A stretch of 64,000 bases of DNA from Melioribacteraceae bacterium (GCA_016342755.1 JAEINS010000003.1:1-64000); one strand, 5' to 3'; shown: positions 36,353 to 46,654, numbered from the stretch's first letter. The notes: a model not told the origin generated them from the letters alone. Made by a program: numbers and translations.

Positions 36353-36368
36353 GTAATCAATTGATTAC
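36353..36368. promoter_or_regulatory. 16-base perfect palindrome in the hsp20 leader
   Basis: GTAATCAA at 36353-36360 is followed directly by its reverse complement at 36361-36368. It lies just downstream of the predicted start of transcription, where a bound repressor would block hsp20. It has no loop, so a protein site is more likely than an RNA hairpin. Confidence 0.55.
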
Positions 36369-36396
36369 CGGGAAATTTTAATTTTAGGAGGTCATT

Positions 36397-36837
36397 ATGA
36401 CACTAGTAAGATGGAACCCAGCAAGAGAATTATCAAACGTTGAAAGAGAATTTAACAAATTCTGGAATAATTTTGGACTTACGCAAAATGAGGAAACGGA
36501 TAATTCAGTTTGGTCACCTTTAACTGATATTTCTGAGGATAAGGACAATTATTATATTAACACTGATTTGCCAGGTATTTCGAAAGAAAATCTTAAGCTA
36601 AATATTACCGATGGCGAACTTACAATTAGCGGTGAAAGAAATCAGATTAAAGAAGAAAAAGAAAAAACATTTCATCGTATTGAAAGAAACTACGGAAAAT
36701 ACTATAGGAAATTCAATCTGCCAGAAAAAATAGTAACTGATAAAATTGATGCAAAATTCAAAGACGGTCAGTTAATAATTGTAATTCCAAAAGCAGAAGA
36801 ATCAAAACCAAGGGAACTTGAAATAAAAATTAATTAA
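36397..36837 (+). CDS. Hsp20/alpha-crystallin small heat-shock protein
   Basis: This 146 aa protein is a small heat-shock chaperone that holds unfolding proteins. A short N-terminal arm (VRWNPARELSNVEREFNKFW) precedes the alpha-crystallin domain at about 45-135 (DKDNYYINTDLPGISKENLKLNITDGELTISGER is the family core, seen in parts) with the conserved GQLIIVIPKAE at its end and a short C-terminal tail. The start has an excellent TAGGAGG. The gene stands alone between a complex promoter region and a strong terminator. Confidence 0.95.
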   Translation: MTLVRWNPARELSNVEREFNKFWNNFGLTQNEETDNSVWSPLTDISEDKDNYYINTDLPGISKENLKLNITDGELTISGERNQIKEEKEKTFHRIERNYGKYYRKFNLPEKIVTDKIDAKFKDGQLIIVIPKAEESKPRELEIKIN

Positions 36838-36840
36838 AAA

Positions 36841-36876
36841 AAGCACAGGGCTTGAGTAACCTCAAGCCCTGTGCTT
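36841..36876. terminator. Bidirectional terminator after hsp20
   Basis: A perfect 16-base stem (36841-36856 with 36861-36876) with loop TAAC lies between hsp20 and the convergent endonuclease gene. An A run precedes it, so the minus strand has a T tract. It is among the strongest hairpins in the window. Confidence 0.9.
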
Positions 36877-36918
36877 AGTATTTATTAACACTTTTCCTTT
36901 TCATGTGGTCATTTGATA

Positions 36919-39900
36919 CTATTTGAGCAAAAGCATTTTTTTTACCTCGACTCTGGAATCAGAAATTATACTGTAAAAATAAACTCCGCTTGCTAAATTT
37001 TTTGAGTTAAATTCTACTTCATAAATTCTGCGTGCGTCGGCTTTATTATTAAACAGTTCAGCAACTTCCTTTCCAATTGAATTATAAACTTTCAGTTTTG
37101 CATTAGTTTTGGTTTTGAAGCCAAATCTGATTTTTGTAGTTGGATTAAACGGATTAGGGAAATTCTGTTCTAATATAAATTTGTCTGTCATTCCCCCCAC
37201 TTCTACAGAAACAGCTCCATGGTATTCAAACTCACCGTCAGTATCAATTTGTTTCAGTCTATAATAAAAAATTCCAAAGTCATTGTTTATGTCAGTATAA
37301 AAATAGTTTTTAGGCGAATTACTGTTTCCATATCCTTCTATAAAATCTAAATTGATCCATGTTTCTTCATCATCAGAACGTTCAATTTCAAATCCATAAT
37401 TATTTACTTCTGTTGCAGTTGACCATTCCAGTTTTACAATATTCTTTGTAACATTAGCTGTGAATGAAACTAGTTCTACCGGTAATGGACTTATCCCGTT
37501 ATTAAAAAAGCCTGGAGAAAATAATTTACCGTTTGCCGCAGAAACTGTAGAATGTTTAACAAACGTACCTGTAATATCAGGATTTCTTGTTAGTGACTGA
37601 TTATCTCCGCCTTCACTTCCGTAAGTATAAGATATAGCTAAATCAGAACCATCACTAATAGTAACAATATCTCCAGTATTGTTTAAGCCAAGAGTGCCGG
37701 AACTTGCGGTTTGAACTAAAGCACCGCCAAAATCACCAGTCGGGGTTCCTCCGCCAAAAACAACCAAACAACTATTTGCAGTTATAATTGTACCTGATGG
37801 AAATGTATGTCTTAAACCTACTTCATCAGATATTGTCCACCCAGATATATTCACATCAAAATTTGAGTTATTATAAATCTCAACAAACTCATCTTGACCA
37901 GTACTTACTGATCCATCTTCATTGGCGTCACCATTTGTTGCGTCTGGATCGGCAAGAATTTCATTTATAACAATGTCCGTTACTACTTCAAAATCTGTTC
38001 TGCATCTTGGAATTAATTGATAAGAATCGAGCAAAGGAACTGCATAATCATACTGTGAAAATATTCCAATCATATTAGTTGGCCAAACTGGTTCCGTTGA
38101 ACCATCAATATCAGTATCAACATAAACAGGCATCGTAATTGTCGCTCCGGCATCCGATATTTCAAGTTCGTAGGCATTACTTCCTTCAGCAGGCCAGGAT
38201 CCGCTTATTAAACTTACATTATCAATTTTGACTAACATACCTTCGTAAGTTTCTGCTGAGGCATATAATTCTGAGATAGATTTTGAAATTGCGGCAACCG
38301 GTTCTACTTTACCATAATCAATACCTTCACTTAATATAATTTCTGTAACCCCTCTATATTGGGCAATTTCTCCTGTTACTGAATATTCATGATTTTCAGT
38401 AATTGCAAAAATATTCCCATCGCTGTTGTATATATTTATGCCTCCACCGCTATCTTGCAAATAACAAGAAAGATTTGAAGATTTCAAAACCCCGCTTGAA
38501 ACAGTCGCGGTTCCACGGACTCTTGCCGATATACCCTTATATAATAAAACCCCGTCTGCATCAATAGATTTAACCCGCGAAATACTTGCAGTACCGGCCA
38601 TAAATTTATTGGAAACTGATATTCCCGGATTTCCATCGTTATCAAAAGCAGTGATCCAATAATTTACAATATCTTCATTTGCATATTCTGAAGAAGGAAT
38701 TGTTCCACTAAAATAATCGCCAGAAACATTTAACATATTTTGTGTCGAAACAAATCCTCCATTAATAGTATAGTTTATTTGAACATTTGTAATTGAACCA
38801 TCATCAGTAATGATTGAAGTAATCTCTAAGTCCTGGTCTTCAAACGGTACTAACTGAGAACGGTTTACATCAGAAATTTCTGGTGTAATTACATCAGTTT
38901 CCCAAATCTTAGAAACATATTCGGGATGATCAATAAAAGGATTTCTATTTTTTTGATATTGATATACAACTTCATTTCTATTTCTTTCAAAATCATCCGG
39001 CGGATCGTCTTTATGCCATTGTATTAATGTGGATAGTTTACCATGAAAAGGAGCTGTAGCTCCAATGCCGCTGTTGTTAGTATTATCCACAGCTACCAAA
39101 TCAGGTTCGCTGTTCCCGCCTTCGTATCTAACATCCATATACAAAATCATTCTGGCAACATCACCCTTTACAGCATCTCTTGGTTCCCATGAATCACTAT
39201 CATAATAACATTCAGTTGCTTCTGCATGCTGACTGCCGCCATTATCAAAATCCAAATTACTTCTAGAACTATTCACGGTTTTATCCGCAGGTCTTAAATG
39301 ATGGCAATCGGTTCCGGCTCCAGGTTCTGTTCCAAAATCACCATGCGATTTAGCCCAGACATGTTCTCTGTTCCATGCATCATTATCGTCGCTAACACCG
39401 TCATTAAAGCCTTTGTCCTGTGAACGGCCAGTATACAAAAGAACTACATTATTACTATTATTTGGATCTTCATCGGATTCCATTAGAATATCCCATACAT
39501 CAGTTGTTGATGCTGTGTAGGGAAATTCAATATGATCTTTTATTAAATAGTGAAGAACATTTCTTAATCCATTACCAACGTATGAATCAAGTACCGAAGC
39601 GTAATAACCAGAAGATGAACCATCATTATCGCTTATGGAAAGTGTGAACTGATTATTACTACCAACTGCGGCTAAATTTCCGCCGCTTACATTCTGAATT
39701 GTAAAAACAAAATTTTCCAAAGTTTCATCTTCACTATCATCAGTTATAGTTACAGAAACTGTCTGATTATCATTACTCCCAACCAAAAAGGAAATTGATT
39801 GTGTTGAATAATTATTTATATCCGCATTGTCTCCGCTTGTTAAAACTATATCAGCCGTTGTTGCAGTACCAGCATCCGGATTTGAAATAGATATTTCCAA

Positions 39901-40827
39901 ATCGAATGAACCGGCATACTCGCTCTTGGTTGCCGATGTAGAAACAAAATTAATTTCTGTATTTGGAACTGCTAAAGTATGAGCCGTAATTACATTTGAA
40001 TTACTACTTGTTCCGGCTGAATTATTAGCTCTTACTCTGTAATAATAATCTGATGTAGCATTTAAGCCAGATATAGCATGTGATGTTACATTACCAACAT
40101 CTAAATTTTCGGAACCAGTTACAAATGTAGAAAAATCAAATAATTCAGAAACATCCAGAAAATATGATGTTGCTCCGGTTGATAAATTCCAATTAGCAGT
40201 AAACCCGGAAGATGTAATTGATAAAGCCGCAGTTGCCAAAGGAGCATTTGGAAGTGTAATGGAACCTCCATGACTTCCTAGTCCATCAACATTATCTATT
40301 AGATAACCATCCCATTCTATTGACGGATCAAAATCATCACTTCCATTTTGATCACCGGAAAAAATTGACGACTTTCTACGAAGTGTTTTATTTTGAGTCG
40401 AGGCATCACCATTCGTCCAAACTTTTTGTTCTCCAATTTTTCCAATTACATCAACAAAACTATCACCCGATACTTTTACCAATGCAATTGCATCATCACC
40501 ATTAAAATTAATACTTGAAAGTACAATTGTTGCTCCTAAAAAAATATTCGCACTACTATTTCTATACACTACTACAGAATTATTTGCAATAGTACCAGAC
40601 AAAGTATTGGTTATAGTGGCGGCAGTGCTGCCATTAGCATATAGTCTTATTTGATATTCGGATAAATCAATAGAGTTACCAGTTCCGTTAAAGATTTCCA
40701 AATATTTATTATAAGAAGAACCTTCTACATATTCAGATATAAATAAATCCGAAACTGTCTGCGCATTCAAATTAAAATTAAAAACTATCATAAATACGAG
40801 AAACGAATTCAAAAAATATTTATTCAC
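36919..40827 (-). CDS. Large secreted endonuclease I-family protein with T9SS sorting domain
   Basis: This 1302 aa exported protein has, in order: a signal peptide (to about 22), a lamin-tail-like domain (LFISEYVEGSSYNKYLEIFN), a fibronectin III domain, a Calx-beta-like domain, and an endonuclease I nuclease (roughly 410-690) with REHVWAKSHGDFG and DCHHLRPADKTVNSSRSN holding the catalytic His region. A further beta-sandwich, an OB-like part and a second lamin-tail domain (VINEILADPDATNGDANEDG) follow. The last 80 or so residues are a type IX sorting domain (FILEQNFPNPFNPTTKIRF to KKMLLLK). The start is GTG after GGAGG. It probably degrades extracellular DNA or RNA at the cell surface. Confidence 0.88.
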   Translation of the reverse strand: MNKYFLNSFLVFMIVFNFNLNAQTVSDLFISEYVEGSSYNKYLEIFNGTGNSIDLSEYQIRLYANGSTAATITNTLSGTIANNSVVVYRNSSANIFLGATIVLSSINFNGDDAIALVKVSGDSFVDVIGKIGEQKVWTNGDASTQNKTLRRKSSIFSGDQNGSDDFDPSIEWDGYLIDNVDGLGSHGGSITLPNAPLATAALSITSSGFTANWNLSTGATSYFLDVSELFDFSTFVTGSENLDVGNVTSHAISGLNATSDYYYRVRANNSAGTSSNSNVITAHTLAVPNTEINFVSTSATKSEYAGSFDLEISISNPDAGTATTADIVLTSGDNADINNYSTQSISFLVGSNDNQTVSVTITDDSEDETLENFVFTIQNVSGGNLAAVGSNNQFTLSISDNDGSSSGYYASVLDSYVGNGLRNVLHYLIKDHIEFPYTASTTDVWDILMESDEDPNNSNNVVLLYTGRSQDKGFNDGVSDDNDAWNREHVWAKSHGDFGTEPGAGTDCHHLRPADKTVNSSRSNLDFDNGGSQHAEATECYYDSDSWEPRDAVKGDVARMILYMDVRYEGGNSEPDLVAVDNTNNSGIGATAPFHGKLSTLIQWHKDDPPDDFERNRNEVVYQYQKNRNPFIDHPEYVSKIWETDVITPEISDVNRSQLVPFEDQDLEITSIITDDGSITNVQINYTINGGFVSTQNMLNVSGDYFSGTIPSSEYANEDIVNYWITAFDNDGNPGISVSNKFMAGTASISRVKSIDADGVLLYKGISARVRGTATVSSGVLKSSNLSCYLQDSGGGINIYNSDGNIFAITENHEYSVTGEIAQYRGVTEIILSEGIDYGKVEPVAAISKSISELYASAETYEGMLVKIDNVSLISGSWPAEGSNAYELEISDAGATITMPVYVDTDIDGSTEPVWPTNMIGIFSQYDYAVPLLDSYQLIPRCRTDFEVVTDIVINEILADPDATNGDANEDGSVSTGQDEFVEIYNNSNFDVNISGWTISDEVGLRHTFPSGTIITANSCLVVFGGGTPTGDFGGALVQTASSGTLGLNNTGDIVTISDGSDLAISYTYGSEGGDNQSLTRNPDITGTFVKHSTVSAANGKLFSPGFFNNGISPLPVELVSFTANVTKNIVKLEWSTATEVNNYGFEIERSDDEETWINLDFIEGYGNSNSPKNYFYTDINNDFGIFYYRLKQIDTDGEFEYHGAVSVEVGGMTDKFILEQNFPNPFNPTTKIRFGFKTKTNAKLKVYNSIGKEVAELFNNKADARRIYEVEFNSKNLASGVYFYSIISDSRVEVKKMLLLK

Positions 40828-41266
40828 TTTTCCTCCAATATTTCACTAATGAGTTAGTCCTGGTATTTCTGGATAGATGAATTTTTATTAATAAGATTAA
40901 AAGGTGTATTTCTCTAAATATGTTCTATCCAATAGATAAGTATATTATAGTAAGGAGGTATTTCGGAAAAAATGATTGATTGGGAATTAAAAAGGCAACA
41001 ATAAATAGTTTATCTTTCTTTACTGGTATACTTTAACAAATTTTATTTTGCTAATTTATATCAACAAATAAAGTTTCCGAATTAGTTTTTGTCTCCTAAC
41101 TCTTCTCTATCTATTGCTGCCATTTTTTACATTAAGTTTATCTTAATGCCGAAACAAATAAGCAATTAATTATTTTTATCGGCAATACTAAATTTCATGC
41201 ACTTAATAATTAATCTTCATTTTTTTTAAAATCATTATAAATTATGAACAATTAATAATTATATAT
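40828..41266. other. Gene-free spacer upstream of the endonuclease gene
   Basis: This 439-base AT-rich region between the endonuclease gene and the acyl-CoA synthetase gene (both minus strand) has no gene that I can support. It contains the 13-base dyad TCTATCCAATAGA at 40924-40936 about 100 bases upstream of the endonuclease start, which may be an operator. A plus-strand AAGGAGG near 40951 precedes a ten-codon frame that is too short to call. I see no clear promoter hexamers and no terminator for the synthetase gene's downstream side. Confidence 0.4.
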
Positions 41267-43093
41267 TTAAGATTTTTCTCTCAGTGCTTTGTACATATCA
41301 TCAATTAATTCGCCATATCTTTCTTCAACAATTTTCCTTTTTACTTTCAATGTCGGAGTAAGTTCACCATCTTCAATAGTAAAAGGTTTATCAAGTAATG
41401 TAAACCTTCTAACTTTTTCAAAATTTGCCAAATTTTTCTGGAAGAACTTAAAATCTGTTTCTAATAACTCATTAATCTGTTTAAGATTTACTAAATCTTC
41501 TTCTGATGTATATTGAATTCTATTTGCATCTGCATATTCTTTTAAAGCTTCAAAGTCCGGAACAATCAGAGCTGTTAAAAACATTCTTCTATCGCCAATA
41601 AGAACAAACTGCTCAATATATTTACTTGCCAAAAACATATTTTCGATTGGAGTAGGAGCAACATATTTTCCGCCAGAAGTTTTAAATAGATGTTTTTTCC
41701 TATCGGTAATTATTAAAAATCCCTGAGCATCAAAAACACCAATATCGCCAGTATGCAGCCAGCCGTCTTTAATAGTTGCTTCAGTTTCTTTTTTATTTTT
41801 ATAATAGCCTTTCATTATGTTAGGACCATAAGCTAAAATTTCACCATCCTTGGCTATCTTAATTTCAACTCCGGGAACAGGATGTCCAATAGATCCAAAT
41901 TTATAATTATTTAGCGAGTTAGCTGTAAGAACAGGTGAAGATTCGGTTAATCCGTATCCCTCTAGAATTATAATGCCAATAGCCTCAAAAAATTCTCCGT
42001 GCTCTCTTGGTAATGCGGCACCGCCTGAAACAAAAAATCTAAGTTTTCCGCCAGTCTTTTCTTTAAGTTTCGAATAAACCAGTTTATCGGCTAACTTATG
42101 TTTTAGTGTTAATGAAACTGGTATACTTTCTGTTGAGTTTTTTGCCTGAGCATAATCACGTCCTACTTCTAAAGCCCAGTTAAATATTTTTTGTTTCTTT
42201 GGAGATTGGTTATCAATATTTCTTTTAATTTTTGAATATAATCTCTCAAAAAATCGCGGTACTGCAGTCATAATAGTTGGTGATACTTCTATTAAATTAG
42301 TAGCAACTTTTTCAATACTCTCGGCATAATAAATCTGGCTTCCGGCAGAAAAAGGTGTGTAATAACCACCCATTCTTTCGAATATGTGACACAATGGTAG
42401 GAAACTTAAAAATACATCAGTATCATCAAATCCAAAAACTTCATTTGCAGCTTTAACATTAGAACAAATATTCTTGTTAGTAAGCATTACGCCTTTAGGT
42501 TCGCCGGTTGTACCAGAAGTATAAATAATTGTACATAGATCTTCTTCTCCAACTAATTTAGAATTATCCTTAAAGTATGTCGGGTTTTCATTCTTAAATA
42601 AACTGCCCATTTGCTGAATTTGCCTGAATGAATAGACGTCAGGCTCATTCATATCTTCAATTTCATTCATTACTATTATGGATTTTAAATACTTAAGATT
42701 TTTTCTAACTTTTAATACTTTATTAAGATGAAATTTATTAGAGACTACAATACTTTTTGCTTCCGAGTTATTTAATATAAACTGAATTGAATCAGCAGTT
42801 AAAATTGGATATAACGGAACGTCTATTGCGCCTAGTCCAATAACTCCCATATCAGTATATAGCCATTCCGGTCTATTTTCAGAAATAATTGCAACCTTAT
42901 CTTCTTTTTTTATTCCCAATGATACCAATCCCAAAGCAAAACTTTCAGTGTTATCCCATACTTCTTCGTATGAAATTCCTACATATTTTCCATTAACTTT
43001 GTGTGCTATACATGTTCTTGATTGTCCGTTAAAAGAATCAACAATATTTGTAAACAATTCTGGTATTGTTTTAAAATCTCTGTAAATAGCCAT
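41267..43093 (-). CDS. Long-chain acyl-CoA synthetase (FadD/ACSL-like)
   Basis: This 608 aa AMP-forming enzyme activates fatty acids to acyl-CoA. It has the AMP-binding P-loop YTSGTTGEPKGVMLT near 190, FLPLCHIFERMGGYY, the A5 motif GYGLTESSPVLTANS, the core GWLHTGDIGVFDAQGFL and the C-terminal DRKKHLFKTSGGKYVAPTPIEN. The layout (long-chain type, with the VPRFFERLYSKIK linker) is that of bacterial long-chain synthetases. It stands alone; the next gene upstream on the same strand ends 102 bases before its start. Confidence 0.92.
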   Translation of the reverse strand: MAIYRDFKTIPELFTNIVDSFNGQSRTCIAHKVNGKYVGISYEEVWDNTESFALGLVSLGIKKEDKVAIISENRPEWLYTDMGVIGLGAIDVPLYPILTADSIQFILNNSEAKSIVVSNKFHLNKVLKVRKNLKYLKSIIVMNEIEDMNEPDVYSFRQIQQMGSLFKNENPTYFKDNSKLVGEEDLCTIIYTSGTTGEPKGVMLTNKNICSNVKAANEVFGFDDTDVFLSFLPLCHIFERMGGYYTPFSAGSQIYYAESIEKVATNLIEVSPTIMTAVPRFFERLYSKIKRNIDNQSPKKQKIFNWALEVGRDYAQAKNSTESIPVSLTLKHKLADKLVYSKLKEKTGGKLRFFVSGGAALPREHGEFFEAIGIIILEGYGLTESSPVLTANSLNNYKFGSIGHPVPGVEIKIAKDGEILAYGPNIMKGYYKNKKETEATIKDGWLHTGDIGVFDAQGFLIITDRKKHLFKTSGGKYVAPTPIENMFLASKYIEQFVLIGDRRMFLTALIVPDFEALKEYADANRIQYTSEEDLVNLKQINELLETDFKFFQKNLANFEKVRRFTLLDKPFTIEDGELTPTLKVKRKIVEERYGELIDDMYKALREKS

Positions 43094-43195
43094 TACCTCT
43101 CCTCTAAAAAAATTCTTTTCTTTTTATGCAAAATTTAGATTTTTTCGAATATTAACTTATTGTTAAATATAAGAAACATTAATAATTAATCCCTA

Positions 43196-44353
43196 CTAAA
43201 CTTTTATGAAAATCTTTTTTGCATATAGAATCCACATTAGTCCTAACCAAATAAGAATATACACTAATGCATATGCCAATGAAGCATTTATTGGTTCTAA
43301 CCAGGACAGATATAAATTATTATAAATAATTGTTTTAATTCCCATTGGTTCGCCGTTAAATGGAATTTTTATCATGTACATTAATCGCCCTATTACACCA
43401 GACAAAAAGAATACTGCTATCGCATTCATTCCATAAACATGAAACGGTTTTGCCCAGGCTTTATAGCCTTTAACATCTATAAGCCAGTAGCACATTGCTA
43501 AAAATATTAAAGCCCAGCCACCTGTAAAAATAACATATGTGCTGGTCCAAATACCTTTATTTATAGGAAACCACATATCAGTAACATAACCGCCTAATAA
43601 AAGGAAATTACCGGCAACAAATAGCCAGACTACTTTAACTGAGCTTTCAACATCTTTTCTTAACCATTGCCCGGTTAGGATTCCTATAATTGTTGTTCCG
43701 ATAGCTGGTATTGTGCTGAACAAACCTTCCGGATCCCATGGCGCAGAACCACTCCAAACATGACTACCAAGAATTATTCTATCGAACCATGCTGATAGAT
43801 TAGTGGCTATTTCTCCCGGTTTAGATAATAAGTCAGGCATCCCAAATCCGGGAACCGGAATAAAGTTCATAACCAACCAGTAAAATATTAATATTCCACT
43901 GCCAATGTAGGTTAATGATTTTGTGCTAACCTTTAAGAAAAGTACTGATGAGATAAAATAGACTATTGCAATACGCTGTAAAACTCCCATTATCCGGAAA
44001 GTAGAAAAATCGATAAAACTAAATCCATCTGACCATGTAAAAAACGGAAATCCATTTAATATTAATCCCAACCCAAAAAGTGTTAAACTTCTTTTAAATA
44101 TTTGTGCTATCATTTCTGAATGATTATCACCTCTTTCTTTTCTTTTCGATAAAGAATAAGTAATAGCCACCCCTACAATAAAAAGAAAAAATGGAAATAT
44201 TAGATCCGTTGGTGTGCAGCCATTCCAGGATGCATGTGCTACAGCAGGATATAAATCGCCCCATGATCCGGGATTATTGACCAATATCATTCCGGCAATT
44301 GTAATACCTCTAAAAACATCAAGAGATAATAAACGTTCTGATTTTGTTCCCAT
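43196..44353 (-). CDS. DUF5009/HGSNAT-like membrane acyltransferase
   Basis: This 385 aa polytopic protein begins RLLSLDVFRGITIAGMILVNN, the signature of the heparan-alpha-glucosaminide N-acetyltransferase-like family (DUF5009/DUF1624), followed by HASWNGCTPTDLIFPFFLFIVG. About ten membrane helices are predicted. The eukaryotic relative acetylates glucosamine using acetyl-CoA across the membrane; in bacteria the substrate is mostly unknown, perhaps a sugar of the wall or of scavenged glycans. No sugar-catabolic genes adjoin it. Confidence 0.86.
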   Translation of the reverse strand: MGTKSERLLSLDVFRGITIAGMILVNNPGSWGDLYPAVAHASWNGCTPTDLIFPFFLFIVGVAITYSLSKRKERGDNHSEMIAQIFKRSLTLFGLGLILNGFPFFTWSDGFSFIDFSTFRIMGVLQRIAIVYFISSVLFLKVSTKSLTYIGSGILIFYWLVMNFIPVPGFGMPDLLSKPGEIATNLSAWFDRIILGSHVWSGSAPWDPEGLFSTIPAIGTTIIGILTGQWLRKDVESSVKVVWLFVAGNFLLLGGYVTDMWFPINKGIWTSTYVIFTGGWALIFLAMCYWLIDVKGYKAWAKPFHVYGMNAIAVFFLSGVIGRLMYMIKIPFNGEPMGIKTIIYNNLYLSWLEPINASLAYALVYILIWLGLMWILYAKKIFIKV

Positions 44354-44487
44354 AATAAACCATAATTTTAATTAATAAAATGCTCTTAAAAATAATAAGA
44401 TTTACTACTCTTAAACAAATCTTAATTTCTAAATTGGAATGATTTTTCTTATAATTGATCTTTACTTTTCAAAATTGTGGATAATAA

Positions 44488-45102
44488 ATGACCTGGGTTA
44501 GAAAATTATATGATTGGGTTCTTCACTGGGCTGAATCACCTTACGGAACAATGGCTCTATTTATTCTGGCATTTGCCGAAGCTTCTTTTTTTCCTATTCC
44601 TCCGGATGCACTACTTATAGCACTAGTTTTGGGTGCCCGGACAAAAGCTTTTAAGTTTGCCGCAAACTGTACAATTGGTTCGGTTACCGGTGCATTATTG
44701 GGATACTCAATAGGATATTTTATTTGGTGGAACGGCGATAATACATTTTCATCTTTTGCGCTATTCTTCTTTAATTCTATTCCGGGATTTAATGAGAATA
44801 TTTTTAATAGTGTAAAAATAATGTACGAAGAATGGGATTTTTGGATAATATTTACAGCCGGTTTTACACCAATTCCTTATAAAGTATTTACAATCTCCAG
44901 TGGTGCTTTTAATATTAGCCTGCCTATGTTTATAATTGCAAGTGTTATAAGCAGAGCTGCCCGTTTCTTTTTAGTGGCTGGATTAATCTGGAAGTTTGGA
45001 CCCCAAATTAAAAACTTCATTGATAAATACTTCAACATTCTTGCTGTAGGATTTACAATTTTACTTATCGGCGGATTTGTTGCAATAAAATATTTACTCT
45101 AA
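44488..45102 (+). CDS. VTT/DedA-type membrane protein, YqaA-like
   Basis: This 204 aa protein belongs to the VTT (SNARE-associated, DedA-like) superfamily. It shows FAEASFFPIPPDALLIALVLGA near 28 with the conserved acidic E and proline pair, GSVTGALLGYSIGYFIWW, and FTAGFTPIPYKVFTISSGAF, typical of the YqaA branch. Four to five membrane helices are predicted, with re-entrant loops. Related proteins flip or scramble lipids or carry undecaprenyl phosphate. It stands alone and ends at a bidirectional terminator. Confidence 0.88.
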   Translation: MTWVRKLYDWVLHWAESPYGTMALFILAFAEASFFPIPPDALLIALVLGARTKAFKFAANCTIGSVTGALLGYSIGYFIWWNGDNTFSSFALFFFNSIPGFNENIFNSVKIMYEEWDFWIIFTAGFTPIPYKVFTISSGAFNISLPMFIIASVISRAARFFLVAGLIWKFGPQIKNFIDKYFNILAVGFTILLIGGFVAIKYLL

Positions 45103-45105
45103 AAA

Positions 45106-45140
45106 AAAGACCTTCAGAGAAATAATTCCCGAAGGTCTTT
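45106..45140. terminator. Bidirectional terminator
   Basis: AAAGACCTTC at 45106-45115 pairs with GAAGGTCTTT at 45131-45140. It lies between the converging VTT gene and fumC, with an A run on the left that gives a T tract on the minus strand. Confidence 0.85.
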
Positions 45141-45164
45141 ACTTTCCATCTAAACATATTTTAT

Positions 45165-46556
45165 TTATTTCTTTGGTCCAACCATTTCTTCCGGGCGAAC
45201 TTTTTCTTTAAATTCTTCTGGTGTTAATAAACCCAGTGCGCTTGCGGCTTCAATAAGTGTAGTGTTATCATTAAACGCTTTTTTAGCTACTTTAGCGGCA
45301 TTGTCATATCCAATATGAGGATTTAATGCGGTTACCAGCATTAATGAGTTAGTCAGATTTTTTTCAATGTTAATTTCATTAGCTTCAATACCAACAACAC
45401 AGTTATCTGTAAAGCTTTCTGAAGCATCCGCTAACAATCTAATTGATTGAAGCAGGTTATAAATCATTACTGGTTTAAAAACATTTAGTTCGAAGTGACC
45501 AGTTGCTCCGCCAACGTTTATAGCAGTATCGTTCCCAATAACCTGGGAACATACCATTGTCATTGCTTCAGCCTGAGTAGGATTAACTTTACCAGGCATA
45601 ATAGAACTGCCAGGCTCGTTTGCCGGAAGATTAAGTTCACCAATACCACAACGTGGGCCAGAGCCTAATAATCTAATATCATTGGCAATTTTCATTAATG
45701 AACATGCCAAAGTTTTCATAACACCACTCGTCTCAACAATAGCATCATGAGCAGCTAAAGCTTCAAATTTATTTGGAGCTGTTACAAATTTTTGTCCCGA
45801 AATTTCAGAAATAATTTCTGCTGATTTAACTGCAAAATCCGGGTGTGTGTTTAAGCCAGTACCAACAGCGGTTCCGCCAAGTGCTAATTCAGAAAGTCGT
45901 GGCAAACAACCATTAATTCTATCTAATCCATAAGTTAATTGTTGAACATAACCAGAAAACTCTTGTCCAAGTGTTAATGGAACAGCATCCATTAAATGTG
46001 TTCTGCCAATTTTGATTATGTCTTTGAACTCATCCGATTTAACAGCAAGCGCATCACGAAGTTTAGTAATCATAGGTATAAGTCTTCTGTATATCTCTTC
46101 AACAGCGGCAATATGCATAGCGGTAGGGAAAGTATCGTTTGAAGACTGAGCTTTGTTTACATCATCATTTGGATGAACAGGTTTTTTACTTCCCATTTCT
46201 CCACCGGCAATTTCAATAGCTCTATTAGAGATAACTTCATTAGAGTTCATGTTTGTTTGCGTACCAGAACCAGTCTGCCAAACAACTAACGGAAAGTGAT
46301 CATCTAATTTCCCTTCTATAACTTCATCGGCAGCTTTAGAGATTAAATCAGCCTTTTCTGCACTAAGTGTTCCTAACTCTTTGTTTGTTAGAGCGGCGGC
46401 TTTTTTAAGAATCCCAAGTGCTCTAATTAATTCGCGTGGAAATCTTTCTCCACCAATCTTAAAATTCATTAGCGATCTTGCAGTCTGCGCACCATAATAC
46501 CTATCAACCGGAACTTTAATTTCACCCATTGTATCGGTTTCAATTCTGTATTCCAT
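45165..46556 (-). CDS. fumC: Fumarate hydratase class II
   Basis: FumC interconverts fumarate and L-malate in the TCA cycle, without metal. The 463 aa protein has the start [20 protein letters not shown], the substrate region [58 protein letters not shown], and the superfamily signature [17 protein letters not shown] with the catalytic Ser loop. Length is typical. GAGGAGA precedes the ATG. It is separated by 98 bases from the NlpC/P60 gene upstream. Confidence 0.97.
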   Translation of the reverse strand: MEYRIETDTMGEIKVPVDRYYGAQTARSLMNFKIGGERFPRELIRALGILKKAAALTNKELGTLSAEKADLISKAADEVIEGKLDDHFPLVVWQTGSGTQTNMNSNEVISNRAIEIAGGEMGSKKPVHPNDDVNKAQSSNDTFPTAMHIAAVEEIYRRLIPMITKLRDALAVKSDEFKDIIKIGRTHLMDAVPLTLGQEFSGYVQQLTYGLDRINGCLPRLSELALGGTAVGTGLNTHPDFAVKSAEIISEISGQKFVTAPNKFEALAAHDAIVETSGVMKTLACSLMKIANDIRLLGSGPRCGIGELNLPANEPGSSIMPGKVNPTQAEAMTMVCSQVIGNDTAINVGGATGHFELNVFKPVMIYNLLQSIRLLADASESFTDNCVVGIEANEINIEKNLTNSLMLVTALNPHIGYDNAAKVAKKAFNDNTTLIEAASALGLLTPEEFKEKVRPEEMVGPKK

Positions 46557-46654
46557 TTTCTCCTCACTATAATTAGTTTCTAAATGATTTTCATTTAACT
46601 TCTATAGATAATAAAAAAAAATATTGAATGAAAGATATCGAGAAATTTTTCTTC

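Larger units (their letters stand above)
36088..36396. other. Regulatory spacer between nitroreductase and hsp20
   Basis: No gene is seen in this 309-base region. It holds a related pair of sites, TCAGACAGAATTG at 36212-36224 and TCAGACAATTTG at 36238-36249, the second part of the dyad GACAATTTGTC (36241-36251). Downstream lie a sigma-54-like element (36322-36338) and a 16-base perfect palindrome (36353-36368). All are treated as separate entries. No CIRCE element is present. Confidence 0.55.

Noticed and set aside
40951-41004. AAGGAGG followed by a ten-codon frame (ATG at about 40972)
   Set aside because: The spacing is too long (13 bases) and the peptide too short to support as a gene.
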